Source: VXNE01 sp963665455 | GTDB lineage: Bacteria > Pseudomonadota > Gammaproteobacteria > Pseudomonadales > Azotimanducaceae | Assembly (NCBI GenBank): GCA_963665455.1 | Contig: OY762279.1 | Location: 3,720,001-3,784,000, forward strand | Length of the DNA stretch: 64,000 nucleotides | Direction: 5' to 3' | Position numbers and translations under genes: made by a program | Part shown: one piece after another, positions 24,616-32,634 of the stretch | Numbering within the stretch: position 1 is the stretch's first letter | Layout: every line of letters starts with the position of its first letter | The notes under the pieces: model-generated | What the model was told of the DNA's origin: nothing | The model's database searches: none | What the model saw: the letters and a program-made list of their open reading frames with translations, nothing else

Positions 24616-25716
24616 CTAGCCGGGGACGGCGAGGTCATCCCCGGCCGGTTCGGCCGGTGCCTCCAGCGCGCCGAGCGCCTTCTCGCGCTGCACCCGGTGG
24701 CGCCGGGCCAACTCGCGCATGTCCGTCGTCGCGTCCGTCTCATCGACGATTTCCAGCCCGAGCAGGGTCTCGATGACATCCTCCATGGATACGATTCCCG
24801 CCATGCCACCGAACTCGTCGAGCACCACCGCCAGATGCTCTTGGCGGGCGCGCAGGGCGGTGAAGAGGTCGGTGATGGCGTGTGTTTCGCCGACGGCCAC
24901 GATCTCGCGGCGCAGCGTGGCGATCCGCTGGTCGCCGCGCTCCTCGACCAGCGCCATGAGGAGGTCCGCCCGCAACACGTAGCCCGTGATGTGGTCCTTG
25001 GATTCGTCGTGGACGGGTATCCGGGAGAACGGCAGGCTCTTCGCCTCCTTGTAGTACTCGGCGATGCGCTGGTCTTCCGCCGCCACCTCGACGACCGTGC
25101 GGGGCGTCATCACGTCCCCCACCTGAATGCTCTGGAAGCGGATCAGATGGCCGATCATCTCGCTTTCCGCCTCCTCGAACACGCCCTCCTGGGCACCGAG
25201 CTCCGCCATCGCCAGAAAGTCCGTGCGCGTCAATATCGGTTGGGTCGTGCCGCGTTTTAGCCGGCGTGTCAGGTACTGGCTCAGCCAGACGAAGGGCGCA
25301 AGTCCGATGACCAGCAGCCGCAGCGAGTGCACGGTGAACGTGACGAAGTGCTGCCAGTACAACGCGCCGATCGTCTTTGGCACGATTTCCGAAAAGACCA
25401 GTATCGCAATCGTCATGGTGGCCGGCACCGCGACCCTGGTAATCCAGGGATTCGCCGCCGCCCACAGCGCCGCCGCCTGTTCCCCCACGCCGATCGCCCC
25501 GACGGTGTGCGCTATGGTGTTGAGCGTCAGGATCGCGGCCAGGGGACGGTCCACATTGGCCTTGAAGTCTTCGAGGTAACGGCCGACGCGGGTGCCTTGC
25601 TGGAACTTCAGGCGGGCATGACTCGGCGTGATGCTGAGTAGCACGGCTTCCCACAACGAGCAGAAGAAAGAGAAGATGAGCGCGAGGAAGAAGAACGAAA
25701 GGAGCAGGCTGTACAT
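24616..25716 (-). CDS. CNNM/CorC-type transporter (DUF21 plus CBS pair)
   Basis: 366 aa from the ATG at 25716; a TTG just before it is possible. The N-terminal DUF21 membrane domain has LFFLALIFSFFC-like helices and the signature LVFSEIVPKTIGA. A CBS pair follows (GDVMTPRTVVEVAAEDQRIA; LPFSRIPVHDESKDHITGYV; then DEFGGMAGIVSMEDVIETL). Compared with CorC/YtfL proteins, the usual C-terminal CorC_HlyC domain is missing or very short. The family is linked to Mg2+ or Co2+ transport in the inner membrane. Confidence 0.88.
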   Translation of the reverse strand: MYSLLLSFFFLALIFSFFCSLWEAVLLSITPSHARLKFQQGTRVGRYLEDFKANVDRPLAAILTLNTIAHTVGAIGVGEQAAALWAAANPWITRVAVPATMTIAILVFSEIVPKTIGALYWQHFVTFTVHSLRLLVIGLAPFVWLSQYLTRRLKRGTTQPILTRTDFLAMAELGAQEGVFEEAESEMIGHLIRFQSIQVGDVMTPRTVVEVAAEDQRIAEYYKEAKSLPFSRIPVHDESKDHITGYVLRADLLMALVEERGDQRIATLRREIVAVGETHAITDLFTALRARQEHLAVVLDEFGGMAGIVSMEDVIETLLGLEIVDETDATTDMRELARRHRVQREKALGALEAPAEPAGDDLAVPG

Positions 25717-25970
25717 CAAGGGAACGTGCGACCGTGACCCCGACAGATCGAGGTTGCGCCCGTCAGGCCACTACTAGGGGTCATGCCGCCGATTGTAGCA
25801 AGCTACGGGCTCCGCGCCGCGCGCGGCAACCCGGAGCCTTTGGAGGAGCCTTTGAAGGAGCGTTGGAGGAGCCTGAGAGCAAGCCGGAGGGCCGTCCGTT
25901 CGATGCCAGGAGCGATCGAATCGAGGCCCTGCGCCAAGCGCTCCACGGCAGCGCGGCATGCGCGCCCCTC
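25717..25970. other. Intergenic region with short imperfect tandem repeats
   Basis: 254 bases between two minus-strand genes. Around 25832-25876 a 12-13 base unit (GGAGCCTTTGGA, GGAGCCTTTGAA, GGAGCGTTGGA, GGAGCCTGAGA) is repeated about four times. The open frames that cross it look like shadows. No promoter or RNA gene was recognised. Confidence 0.4.
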
Positions 25971-26693
25971 TCAGGGAAGCGTCGACATGGCCACGATGCG
26001 GCACGATCCCGCGTGTCGCCCCACGAGGAACAGCATCTGAACCCGGTTGTCCGAGTCGCTCCCGAAGGTCGCGGCGACGGTCGCCCCGGCGCTGCCGTTC
26101 TCGACCAAGCGCACCGTGGAGGGCAACCCGCCGGTCGGCGTCCCGAGCGTGCGCCGGAAGGCGGCCGCGTCGCCGAAACGCCGCACGCTGCCCACGCCGA
26201 CCAGGGTGAGTGGATAGCGGATCAGGTCCTCGCGGCGGTCGTGGTCTCCCGTCTGGAGCGCCTCGCAGTACTGGCGGACGGTGTCGACCGGCCCCGGATC
26301 GTCGACCGTGCGCCAGGGGAATGCCGCGCCGCATGCGAACCGCGCCTGGATCCCCCAGGACCCGTCGAGCCGCGTGAGGATGTAGACGACCCGGTTCTCA
26401 AGAATGGCCTCGTCCTCGGCGTTGTAGCGCGTCCATCCGCCGGCGAGGTGCACCATGTCGGCGCAGGCGTGCACGCGTTCCGGTTCGACACCCTCGGAGC
26501 GCACCCAGCCGGTGGCCGCCCGCGCGGTCCACGAGGCGCTCGCGGCGTAGTCGGCGGCGGTCTCGAAATGGTGTACCCGGCCGTCCGCGGCCACGCGCAC
26601 GTGCGGATAGCTCATGACGTCCGCCCACGCCTGGGCGTCCCGCGCGCTGTCGGCGCGGAAGAACTCCCTGTAGACCTCTTCCGGGGTATGCAT
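25971..26693 (-). CDS. NTF2/SnoaL-like protein (tentative)
   Basis: 240 aa. The ATG overlaps the stop of the upstream enolase-superfamily gene (TGATG), which fixes the start. The sequence appears to contain two NTF2-like halves. The first runs from TPEEVYREFFRADSARDAQAW through YPHVRVA, HHFETAADYAASA and RYNAEDEAILENRVVYILTR. The second starts at VDTVRQYCEALQTGDHDRRE. NTF2-like folds serve as small enzymes or binding proteins. Its coupling to the dehydratase-like gene suggests a role in the same pathway, but no catalytic residues are recognised. Confidence 0.6.
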   Translation of the reverse strand: MHTPEEVYREFFRADSARDAQAWADVMSYPHVRVAADGRVHHFETAADYAASASWTARAATGWVRSEGVEPERVHACADMVHLAGGWTRYNAEDEAILENRVVYILTRLDGSWGIQARFACGAAFPWRTVDDPGPVDTVRQYCEALQTGDHDRREDLIRYPLTLVGVGSVRRFGDAAAFRRTLGTPTGGLPSTVRLVENGSAGATVAATFGSDSDNRVQMLFLVGRHAGSCRIVAMSTLP

Positions 26694-27847
26694 CAGGACC
26701 AGTCCACGCCCTGGCGCGAGGGATGGTTGCCGAGGCGGTGCGCCCAGGGCCGCGCGGCCGTGTCCCAGGGATGGGCCGCGAGCCACTCCTCGCTCATGGC
26801 CACCCCGAGTCCCGGGCCGGGCGGCACGTCGAAGTAGCCGTCGGTCTGTAGCGGAAAGTCACCTACCGTGGCGTCCTGGTACCACTCCCGAATACCCCCT
26901 TCCTGGATGACGAAGTTGGGGGTGCAGGCGTCGAGGTGCAGGGCGGCGATGGTCGCGAGCGGCCCATAGCAATTGTGCGGCTGGATGCCGACGTAGTGGG
27001 CCTCGGCCATCGCGGCGATCTTCTTCGTTTCGAGTATTCCGCCGGCGTACATGATGTCCGGCTGGATCAGGTCCACAGCGTGGAGAGGGAAGAGCTCCGC
27101 GAAGTCGAACTTGGTCAGCAGGCGCTCGCCGGTGGCGATGGGGATGTTGACGTGGTCCGAGACCTTCTTCAGGGCCTTCAGGTTCTGGGGCGGGACGGGC
27201 TCCTCGAAGTAGAAGGGGCGGTGCTCCTCCATGCGGTTGCCCACGCGGATGGCGTCGGCGGGCGAGAGGCGGCCGTGGACTTCGACCAATAGCTCGACAT
27301 CGTCGCCCACGGCTTCGCGCACGGCCCGCATCTTCTCGAGCGCCAGGTCTTCCGACCTCCTGTCCATGAAGATGCCGCGGTGTTCGAAGGGGTCGCCCTT
27401 GAGCGCGGTGAGGCCCCGTTCGACGTGGGCCATGGCATTGCGGACCGAGGCCTCGGGCGTCGGGCCGTCCCACCGGCCATAGGTCCAGATCCGATCCCGC
27501 ACCTTGCCCCCGAGCAGTTCGTAGACCGGCGCGTCCAGCGCGCGGCCCTTGATGTCCCAGAGCGCGATCTCGATCCCGCTGATCGCCGACATCTGCACCA
27601 CGCCGCCGCGCACGTGGAAGTGGTGGTAGAGCGTCTGCCAATGCCGCTCGATCTGCATGGGATCGGCGCCGACCAGCAGTTGACCGAATTCGTCGATCAT
27701 CGTCGCCACGGCGAGGGGCCCGCTGGTCGCCTCGCCCCACCCGGTGATGCCGGCGTCGGTCTCGATGCGCACGAACACGAAGTTGCGCGTGACCCGCGGG
27801 CTCAGCGCCGCGGACGCGGGCAGGGCCTGGACCGAGGTGATCTTCAT
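26693..27847 (-). CDS. Mandelate racemase/muconate lactonizing enzyme family dehydratase
   Basis: 384 aa with GGAGAG before the ATG. Enolase-superfamily layout: a capping domain (FVFVRIETDAGITGWGEATS), then the barrel with metal ligands in ELLVEVHGRLSPADAIRVG, FYFEEPVPPQN and IATGERLLTKFDF, plus a His in GIQPHNCYGPLATIAALHL. The GER and H motifs and WDIKGRALDAPVYELLGG resemble D-galactonate/D-mannonate dehydratases. It probably dehydrates a sugar acid using Mg2+. It is coupled to the NTF2-like gene and divergent from the TPP-enzyme operon. Confidence 0.9.
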   Translation of the reverse strand: MKITSVQALPASAALSPRVTRNFVFVRIETDAGITGWGEATSGPLAVATMIDEFGQLLVGADPMQIERHWQTLYHHFHVRGGVVQMSAISGIEIALWDIKGRALDAPVYELLGGKVRDRIWTYGRWDGPTPEASVRNAMAHVERGLTALKGDPFEHRGIFMDRRSEDLALEKMRAVREAVGDDVELLVEVHGRLSPADAIRVGNRMEEHRPFYFEEPVPPQNLKALKKVSDHVNIPIATGERLLTKFDFAELFPLHAVDLIQPDIMYAGGILETKKIAAMAEAHYVGIQPHNCYGPLATIAALHLDACTPNFVIQEGGIREWYQDATVGDFPLQTDGYFDVPPGPGLGVAMSEEWLAAHPWDTAARPWAHRLGNHPSRQGVDWS

Positions 27848-28024
27848 CGTTTCTCTCCGCCTGCCGGTTTGACGCACCGGGGGCGCGTCGAACCGATGCC
27901 TGCACTTCAGTGGCAGACGTGCGCCCCTGCCGGCGCCTCACCCGAGGGCGCGAACGCGGCACCCGTGCGTGAGGATGCGGGGGGCCCGAACGTTAATGAT
28001 AGGGTAGCGCGGCCATGAGCAGGC

Positions 28025-29674
28025 ATGACCCAGCACGGACCTGACCACGCCCGCACCGGGGGCGAAGTCATCGTCGACTTCCTGGTCCGGGCGGGGGTGC
28101 GGCACGTATTCGGCATCGTCAGCATCCACAACATGCCGATCGTGGATGCGCTCGCCCGCACCGAGGGCATCGCGTTCGTGACCGCGCGCCACGAGCAGGG
28201 GGCCGCCCACATGGCCGACGGCTACGCCCGGGCGACCGGCAGCCTCGGCGTCGCCCTCGGCAGCACCGGTCCGGGCACGACCAACATGGTCACGGGCCTG
28301 TACGAAGCCGCCTACGGTTCGTCGCGGCTGCTCGTGGTGACCGGGCAGGCGGAGACCAAGTTCTACGGCAAGGGCAAGGGCTACGTACACGAGGCGGAAA
28401 GTCAGAAGCCGATGCTCGATACGGTCGCACGCACGGTGGCCTCGCCCCGGCACGTGCACGAGATCGGCCCCATGCTCAAGGGGGTGGCCGAATCGATCCT
28501 GAGCGGCCGGCCCCAACCGGGCGCGATCGAGGTGCCCATCGACCTGCAGTACGCGACCACGATGGCGGCACCGCCGCGTCTCGCCGTCCCGGCGCCGGTC
28601 GCACCGGACCCCGCGGCGCTGGCCGACGCCGCCGCGCGAATCTCGAGGGCGGGCCGGCGGGTGATCCTCGCCGGGGGCGGCATCGCGACCCAGGGGGCAC
28701 GGCAGGCGCTGACCGCCCTCGCGGAGGCAACCGACGCGCCGGTGATCACGACCCTGAACGGCAAGGGGAACATGGCCCCGGAGCATCCACTGCATCTCGG
28801 CCCGGTCCTGATGCACCCGCCGCTGCGCGCGCTGGTGAACGAGGCGGAGCTGCTGATCGCCGTGGGAACCCGCTTCCAGGCCGGTACGGGCGGCGCGAAG
28901 ATCCGAATCGAACTGCCGCCGATGGTACACATCGACGTCGATCCACGCTCGATCGGCCTGAACTTCACGCCGGTGGCCGGCGTGGTCGGCGATGCGGAGT
29001 TGGCGCTGCGGGGACTGCTCGATGCCGGCCTCGCCCCGGGGGACGCACGGTTCCGCGAGTCCCTGCAGTCACGGGCGGCGGATACGCGGGCGCACTACCG
29101 CAAGCGCATCGGCCCCGATCACGCCCGGGTACTCGACAGCTTCGCGAAGCATCTGGGGCGCGATGCGATCTTCGTGCGCGACAGCACCATTCCCGGCTAT
29201 AACTGGGGCAACGGGCTGCTCCCCATCGACCATCCCCGAGGTTACGTGTTCCCGACCTCCGGGGCGATCGGGCCGGGCCTGCCGCTGGGCCTCGGGGTGG
29301 CGCTCGCGACGGGGAGGAAGACCTTGGTGATGCACGGCGACGGCGGGCTCATGTTCCACGTCGGCGAGTTGGCGACGGCGGCCCAGTACGGAATCCCGGT
29401 CGTCGTGGTGGTCTTCAACGACGGCGGATACGGCGTGCTGCGCGGCCTCCAGGCCAGGCGCTTCGAGGGCCGCTTCCACGGGACCGAACTCCATACGCCG
29501 GACTTCGTGCAGCTTGCCGAGAGCATGGGCGTACCGGGCCTGCACGCGCGTGACGCGGCGGAGTTCGACGCCCGGCTCGACGAAGCCATGGCGCTGGACG
29601 GCCCCGTCCTGATCGAACTCGATGCACGCAACATGCAGCCCATCGAGGGCGTGGTCCGTGCCCCCGGCCACTGA
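28025..29674 (+). CDS. Thiamine pyrophosphate-dependent enzyme, acetolactate synthase-like
   Basis: 549 aa. The N-domain has the catalytic Glu in ARHEQGAAHMADGYARATG and GSTGPGTTNMVTGLYEA. A central nucleotide-like domain (RRVILAGGGIATQGARQALT) follows. The TPP motif is in MHGDGGLMFHVGELATAA to VVVFNDGGYG. The group includes acetolactate synthase, glyoxylate carboligase and benzoylformate decarboxylase; the exact reaction is open. No regulatory subunit is nearby, which argues against a role in branched amino acid synthesis. First gene of the esterase-OtnK-aldolase series. Confidence 0.88.
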   Translation: MTQHGPDHARTGGEVIVDFLVRAGVRHVFGIVSIHNMPIVDALARTEGIAFVTARHEQGAAHMADGYARATGSLGVALGSTGPGTTNMVTGLYEAAYGSSRLLVVTGQAETKFYGKGKGYVHEAESQKPMLDTVARTVASPRHVHEIGPMLKGVAESILSGRPQPGAIEVPIDLQYATTMAAPPRLAVPAPVAPDPAALADAAARISRAGRRVILAGGGIATQGARQALTALAEATDAPVITTLNGKGNMAPEHPLHLGPVLMHPPLRALVNEAELLIAVGTRFQAGTGGAKIRIELPPMVHIDVDPRSIGLNFTPVAGVVGDAELALRGLLDAGLAPGDARFRESLQSRAADTRAHYRKRIGPDHARVLDSFAKHLGRDAIFVRDSTIPGYNWGNGLLPIDHPRGYVFPTSGAIGPGLPLGLGVALATGRKTLVMHGDGGLMFHVGELATAAQYGIPVVVVVFNDGGYGVLRGLQARRFEGRFHGTELHTPDFVQLAESMGVPGLHARDAAEFDARLDEAMALDGPVLIELDARNMQPIEGVVRAPGH

Positions 29675-30488
29675 AGCCGCGTCCCCCGCGGTGCGCGAGG
29701 GCATCGTCGTGGGCCGGGCCGGTGCCCGCGACCTCACCGCCGACCTCTACCTGCCCGACGTGGGGGATGCTCCGCGCCCCGCCCTCGTCGTCGTGCATGG
29801 TGGCGGCTGGAGGAAGGGGTCGCCGCGCGGCGTCCGGGGGTTCGGGGAGCTCCTGAGCCGGGCGGGCTTCGTCTGCCTCTGCCCGGCGTATCGGCTAAGC
29901 GGGGAGGCCCACTGGCCCGCACAGATCGAGGACGTGAAGTGCGCCATCCGCTTCCTGAGGGCGGCCGCCGGCGAACTCGGCGTGGATCCGCGGCGCGTCG
30001 GCGTCACCGGCGACTCCGCGGGCGGCCATCTCGCGCTCATGGCGGCGGTGCGGTCGGGCTTCGAGGGCGCGGGCGGACACTTGGCCCATTCCAGCGAGGT
30101 CGCGGCGGTCGGAGCGCTGTACGGACCGGTGCGGGTGCGGCGAACGCGCGCCGACGGGGCGCCATTGGGGCTCATGAGCCCGGACGCCACTGCCGAGGAC
30201 TACGCGCGGGCGAGTCCCGTCTGCCATGATCTGGCCACGTTTCCGCCGTGCCTGCTGATCCATGGCGCGGAGGATGCGGCGGTGCCCCTCGAGGGCACCA
30301 TGGAACTCCACGCGAAGCTCGCGGGGCTCGGCCGGACCGTCGAGCTGCACGTGTTCGCGGGGGAGGGCCACGCGTTTGATAGGCGCAGCGCCACCCGGGA
30401 AGGGATGGTAGACGTCGCCGATCCATCGTCCGTCTGCGGTCCGGCCGTGGTGGCGCTCGTCGCGCGGTTCTTCGGGAAGTTCCTGTGA
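29658..30488 (+). CDS. Alpha/beta hydrolase, carboxylesterase type
   Basis: 276 aa from a GTG that overlaps the TPP-enzyme gene by 17 bases (GAGGG upstream). The oxyanion motif HGGGW is in VVVHGGGWRKGSPRG. The nucleophile is in GVTGDSAGGHLALMAA. The acid is in CLLIHGAEDAAVPLE and the His in VFAGEGHAFDRR, giving a complete Ser-Asp-His triad of the hormone-sensitive lipase/BD-FAE type. Cytoplasmic esterase with unknown substrate. The OtnK-like gene overlaps its end by 4 bases. Confidence 0.88.
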   Translation: MPPATEAASPAVREGIVVGRAGARDLTADLYLPDVGDAPRPALVVVHGGGWRKGSPRGVRGFGELLSRAGFVCLCPAYRLSGEAHWPAQIEDVKCAIRFLRAAAGELGVDPRRVGVTGDSAGGHLALMAAVRSGFEGAGGHLAHSSEVAAVGALYGPVRVRRTRADGAPLGLMSPDATAEDYARASPVCHDLATFPPCLLIHGAEDAAVPLEGTMELHAKLAGLGRTVELHVFAGEGHAFDRRSATREGMVDVADPSSVCGPAVVALVARFFGKFL

Positions 30489-31777
30489 CGTCCGCGAACC
30501 GCATGCCGGACATGCTCGAACTCGGCGTGATTGCGGACGATCTGACCGGGGCCGTCAAGCTCGCGAGCCTCCTGGAACGGGCCGGGGTGCGTTGCCCGGT
30601 CGTCACCTCGCCGGGCGCGCTGGCAACCCTCGACGCGGACGCGGCGGCGGTGGTCGTCGGCCGCAAGCTCCTGGCGCGCCCCGCGCCGGAGGCGGCCGCC
30701 GATGCCGTGCGCTCCGCCAGGGCGCTGCTCGCCCGAGGCGCCCGACAGCTCTACTACAAATACAGCGCGCTGTTCTCATCGACCGCGCGCGGCAACATCG
30801 GGCCGGTCGCCGAGGCACTGATGGAGCTGACGGGGGCCGAACACGTCCTGTTCTGTCCGGCGCGCCCGGAGCGGCGGGCCACGTTGTACCAGGGCCGGCT
30901 CTTTCTCGGCGCCGCGATGCTGCACGAAACGCCGAGGCGCCACGACCCGGTCACGCCCATGACCAACTCGAACCTCGTGGAGGTACTCCAGGCGCAGAGT
31001 CGCGTCCCCGTGGGGTTGCTGAACCTCGGCATCCTGCGCTCGGGCCAGGCGGCGAGCGAGCGCCATCTCGGCGAGCAACGCGCGGCGGGCGCGCGGTTCT
31101 TCCTGGTCGATGCCATAGACGGGACGGACCTCGACCGCATCGCCGAACTCGCGCGGCACGCGCCGCTGGTCACCGGGTCGGACGACCTGCCGATGGCCCT
31201 CGCCCGCGGCTGGGCCGCTTCCGCCCGCGCCGGGGCGTGCGCCGCGCCGCTGCCCATCGCCGCCGGCCCCGCCGTCCTCATCGCCGGGAGCTGCACGCCG
31301 AAGACGGGCCACCAACTGGCGCGGTTCGAGGAGGCGCATCCCGTGTTCCGAATCGACCTGTTGCAGGCGGCTCGGGAGGACGCGACGGTCGAACGCGTCG
31401 CCGATTGGGCCGCCCAACGGCTCGCGCGCGGTCCCCTCGGCGTCGCGACCACCACCGATGCGGACGGGGTGCGGCGCGTGCAGGCGGAGCTCGGCCGGGA
31501 GGGTGCCGCGGCGCTGGCGGACGATCTGCTCGCACGGCTCGCCCGGCGGCTCCATGGGCTCGGCGCGCGCAACTTCGTCGTGGCCGGCGGCGAAACGTCG
31601 GGCGCGGTGCTGGATGCCCTGGGCGTGGACAGGGTGGATGTCGCGCCCTACGACGAACTCGAGGGGGGATACTGTCACCGGCCGGGCGAGGCGCCGCTTT
31701 CCCTGGTGCTCAAGGCGGGCGCGAGCGGGGACGAGCATTTCTTCGACATGGCCCTGGCACGGCTAGGGAAGGTCTGA
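30485..31777 (+). CDS. otnK: Four-carbon acid sugar kinase (OtnK/DUF1537 family)
   Basis: 430 aa from a GTG in a GTGA overlap with the esterase gene. The N-terminal domain opens with LGVIADDLTGAVKLASLLE (the DDLTGA signature of the family) and YYKYSALFSSTARGNIGPVA. The C-terminal nucleotide domain has LIAGSCTPKTGHQLARFE and FVVAGGETSGAVLDALGV. OtnK phosphorylates 3-oxo-tetronates, after which OtnC decarboxylates the product. A class II aldolase of that kind lies just downstream. The last codons and the stop sit inside the first of five hairpins. Confidence 0.88.
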   Translation: MTSANRMPDMLELGVIADDLTGAVKLASLLERAGVRCPVVTSPGALATLDADAAAVVVGRKLLARPAPEAAADAVRSARALLARGARQLYYKYSALFSSTARGNIGPVAEALMELTGAEHVLFCPARPERRATLYQGRLFLGAAMLHETPRRHDPVTPMTNSNLVEVLQAQSRVPVGLLNLGILRSGQAASERHLGEQRAAGARFFLVDAIDGTDLDRIAELARHAPLVTGSDDLPMALARGWAASARAGACAAPLPIAAGPAVLIAGSCTPKTGHQLARFEEAHPVFRIDLLQAAREDATVERVADWAAQRLARGPLGVATTTDADGVRRVQAELGREGAAALADDLLARLARRLHGLGARNFVVAGGETSGAVLDALGVDRVDVAPYDELEGGYCHRPGEAPLSLVLKAGASGDEHFFDMALARLGKV

Positions 31778-31923
31778 ATAAGGCCTTCCCTAACGCGGCA
31801 CAGGGATGTGCCGCCAAATTCTATGGCGTAAGCCATTGAATTTGCGAGCAAAACAAAACCGCGTTTTGTTTTGCAGGGGATGAACAAGTCCATGGAGGGA
31901 CTTGTTCAGGTGATTCCTAGGGG
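31764..31923 (+). repeat. Run of five consecutive hairpins, MITE- or REP-like element
   Basis: Five stem-loops almost touch each other. H1: 31764-31792, 12 bp with one G-U. H2: 31795-31814, perfect 8 bp with loop GGGA. H3: 31815-31844, 13 bp with one mismatch. H4: 31848-31874, perfect 12 bp of GCAAAACAAAAC. H5: 31881-31908, perfect 11 bp of TGAACAAGTCC. The outer arms are also related: CTAGGGAAGGTCTGAATAAG at the left resembles the reverse complement of the right end (CCTAGGAATCACCTGAACAAG), so the unit has imperfect terminal inverted repeats. It is much richer in A and T than its neighbours. Confidence 0.8.
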
Positions 31924-31961
31924 CAGCACACGCCGCAACGGGGCGGCCGGGGTAGTACGAC

Positions 31962-32618
31962 ATGGCAAACACCGTCGACGAAACGCGCTTGCGCCGGGAA
32001 CTCGTCGCCCACTACAAGCGGGCCGATGCGATCGGCCTGAACGAACTGTCTTCGGGCAACCTGAGCGTCCGGTTCGGCGACCGGATGCTCATCTCGGCCA
32101 ACGGCGCGTCCGCCCAGAGCATCACGGAGGACTCGATCGTGGACGTGTCCCTCGACGGCGAGTGGCGCGGCGAGCGCAAGCCCTCGTCGGAATGGCGCAT
32201 GCACGCGGCCATTTACCGCCGGCACGCCGTGGCGGAGGCCATCGTGCATACGCACTCGGACTACTGCGTGGCCGTCGCGAGCCACCTGAAGCCGCTGCCG
32301 GGCTTCCACTACCTCGTGGGCGTCTTCGGCGGCGACGACGTCCCGTGTGTCCCGTATTCGACGTTCGGCACCCAGGCGCTCGCCGACGACGCCGCGGAGG
32401 CGCTGACGGACCGTACGGCGTGCCTGCTCGGACAGCACGGCATGATCTGCCGGGGGCCGAACCTGACCCGCGCGGTCAAGACGGCCCATCGGTTGGAGAT
32501 CATGTGCCGCCAGTACGTGCTCGCGTGCCAATTGGGGGAACCGGCGCACCTGACGGACGCGCAGTGGGAGGAATTTCACGGCAGGGCGCGGGACAGCGCC
32601 TACGGAAGGAGGGGTTGA
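31962..32618 (+). CDS. otnC: Class II aldolase/adducin family protein, OtnC-like
   Basis: 218 aa. Family motifs: NELSSGNLSVRFGDRMLIS near residue 27, then SSEWRMHAAIYRR, the zinc-binding HTH of AIVHTHSDYCVAVAS, and LGQHGMICRGPNLTRAV. Relatives are fuculose-1-phosphate aldolase, ribulose-phosphate epimerase and 3-oxo-tetronate 4-phosphate decarboxylase (OtnC). Pairing with an OtnK-like kinase 184 bases upstream favours the decarboxylase, which would give dihydroxyacetone phosphate or a similar triose phosphate. The gap between kinase and aldolase is filled by the hairpin element. Confidence 0.85.
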   Translation: MANTVDETRLRRELVAHYKRADAIGLNELSSGNLSVRFGDRMLISANGASAQSITEDSIVDVSLDGEWRGERKPSSEWRMHAAIYRRHAVAEAIVHTHSDYCVAVASHLKPLPGFHYLVGVFGGDDVPCVPYSTFGTQALADDAAEALTDRTACLLGQHGMICRGPNLTRAVKTAHRLEIMCRQYVLACQLGEPAHLTDAQWEEFHGRARDSAYGRRG

Positions 32619-32634
32619 GCTCGGGGGTCGCCGG

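Noticed and set aside
31790..31972. 60-aa minus-strand open frame across the hairpin run
   Set aside because: It reads through five palindromes, has no ribosome site and no coding-like composition.
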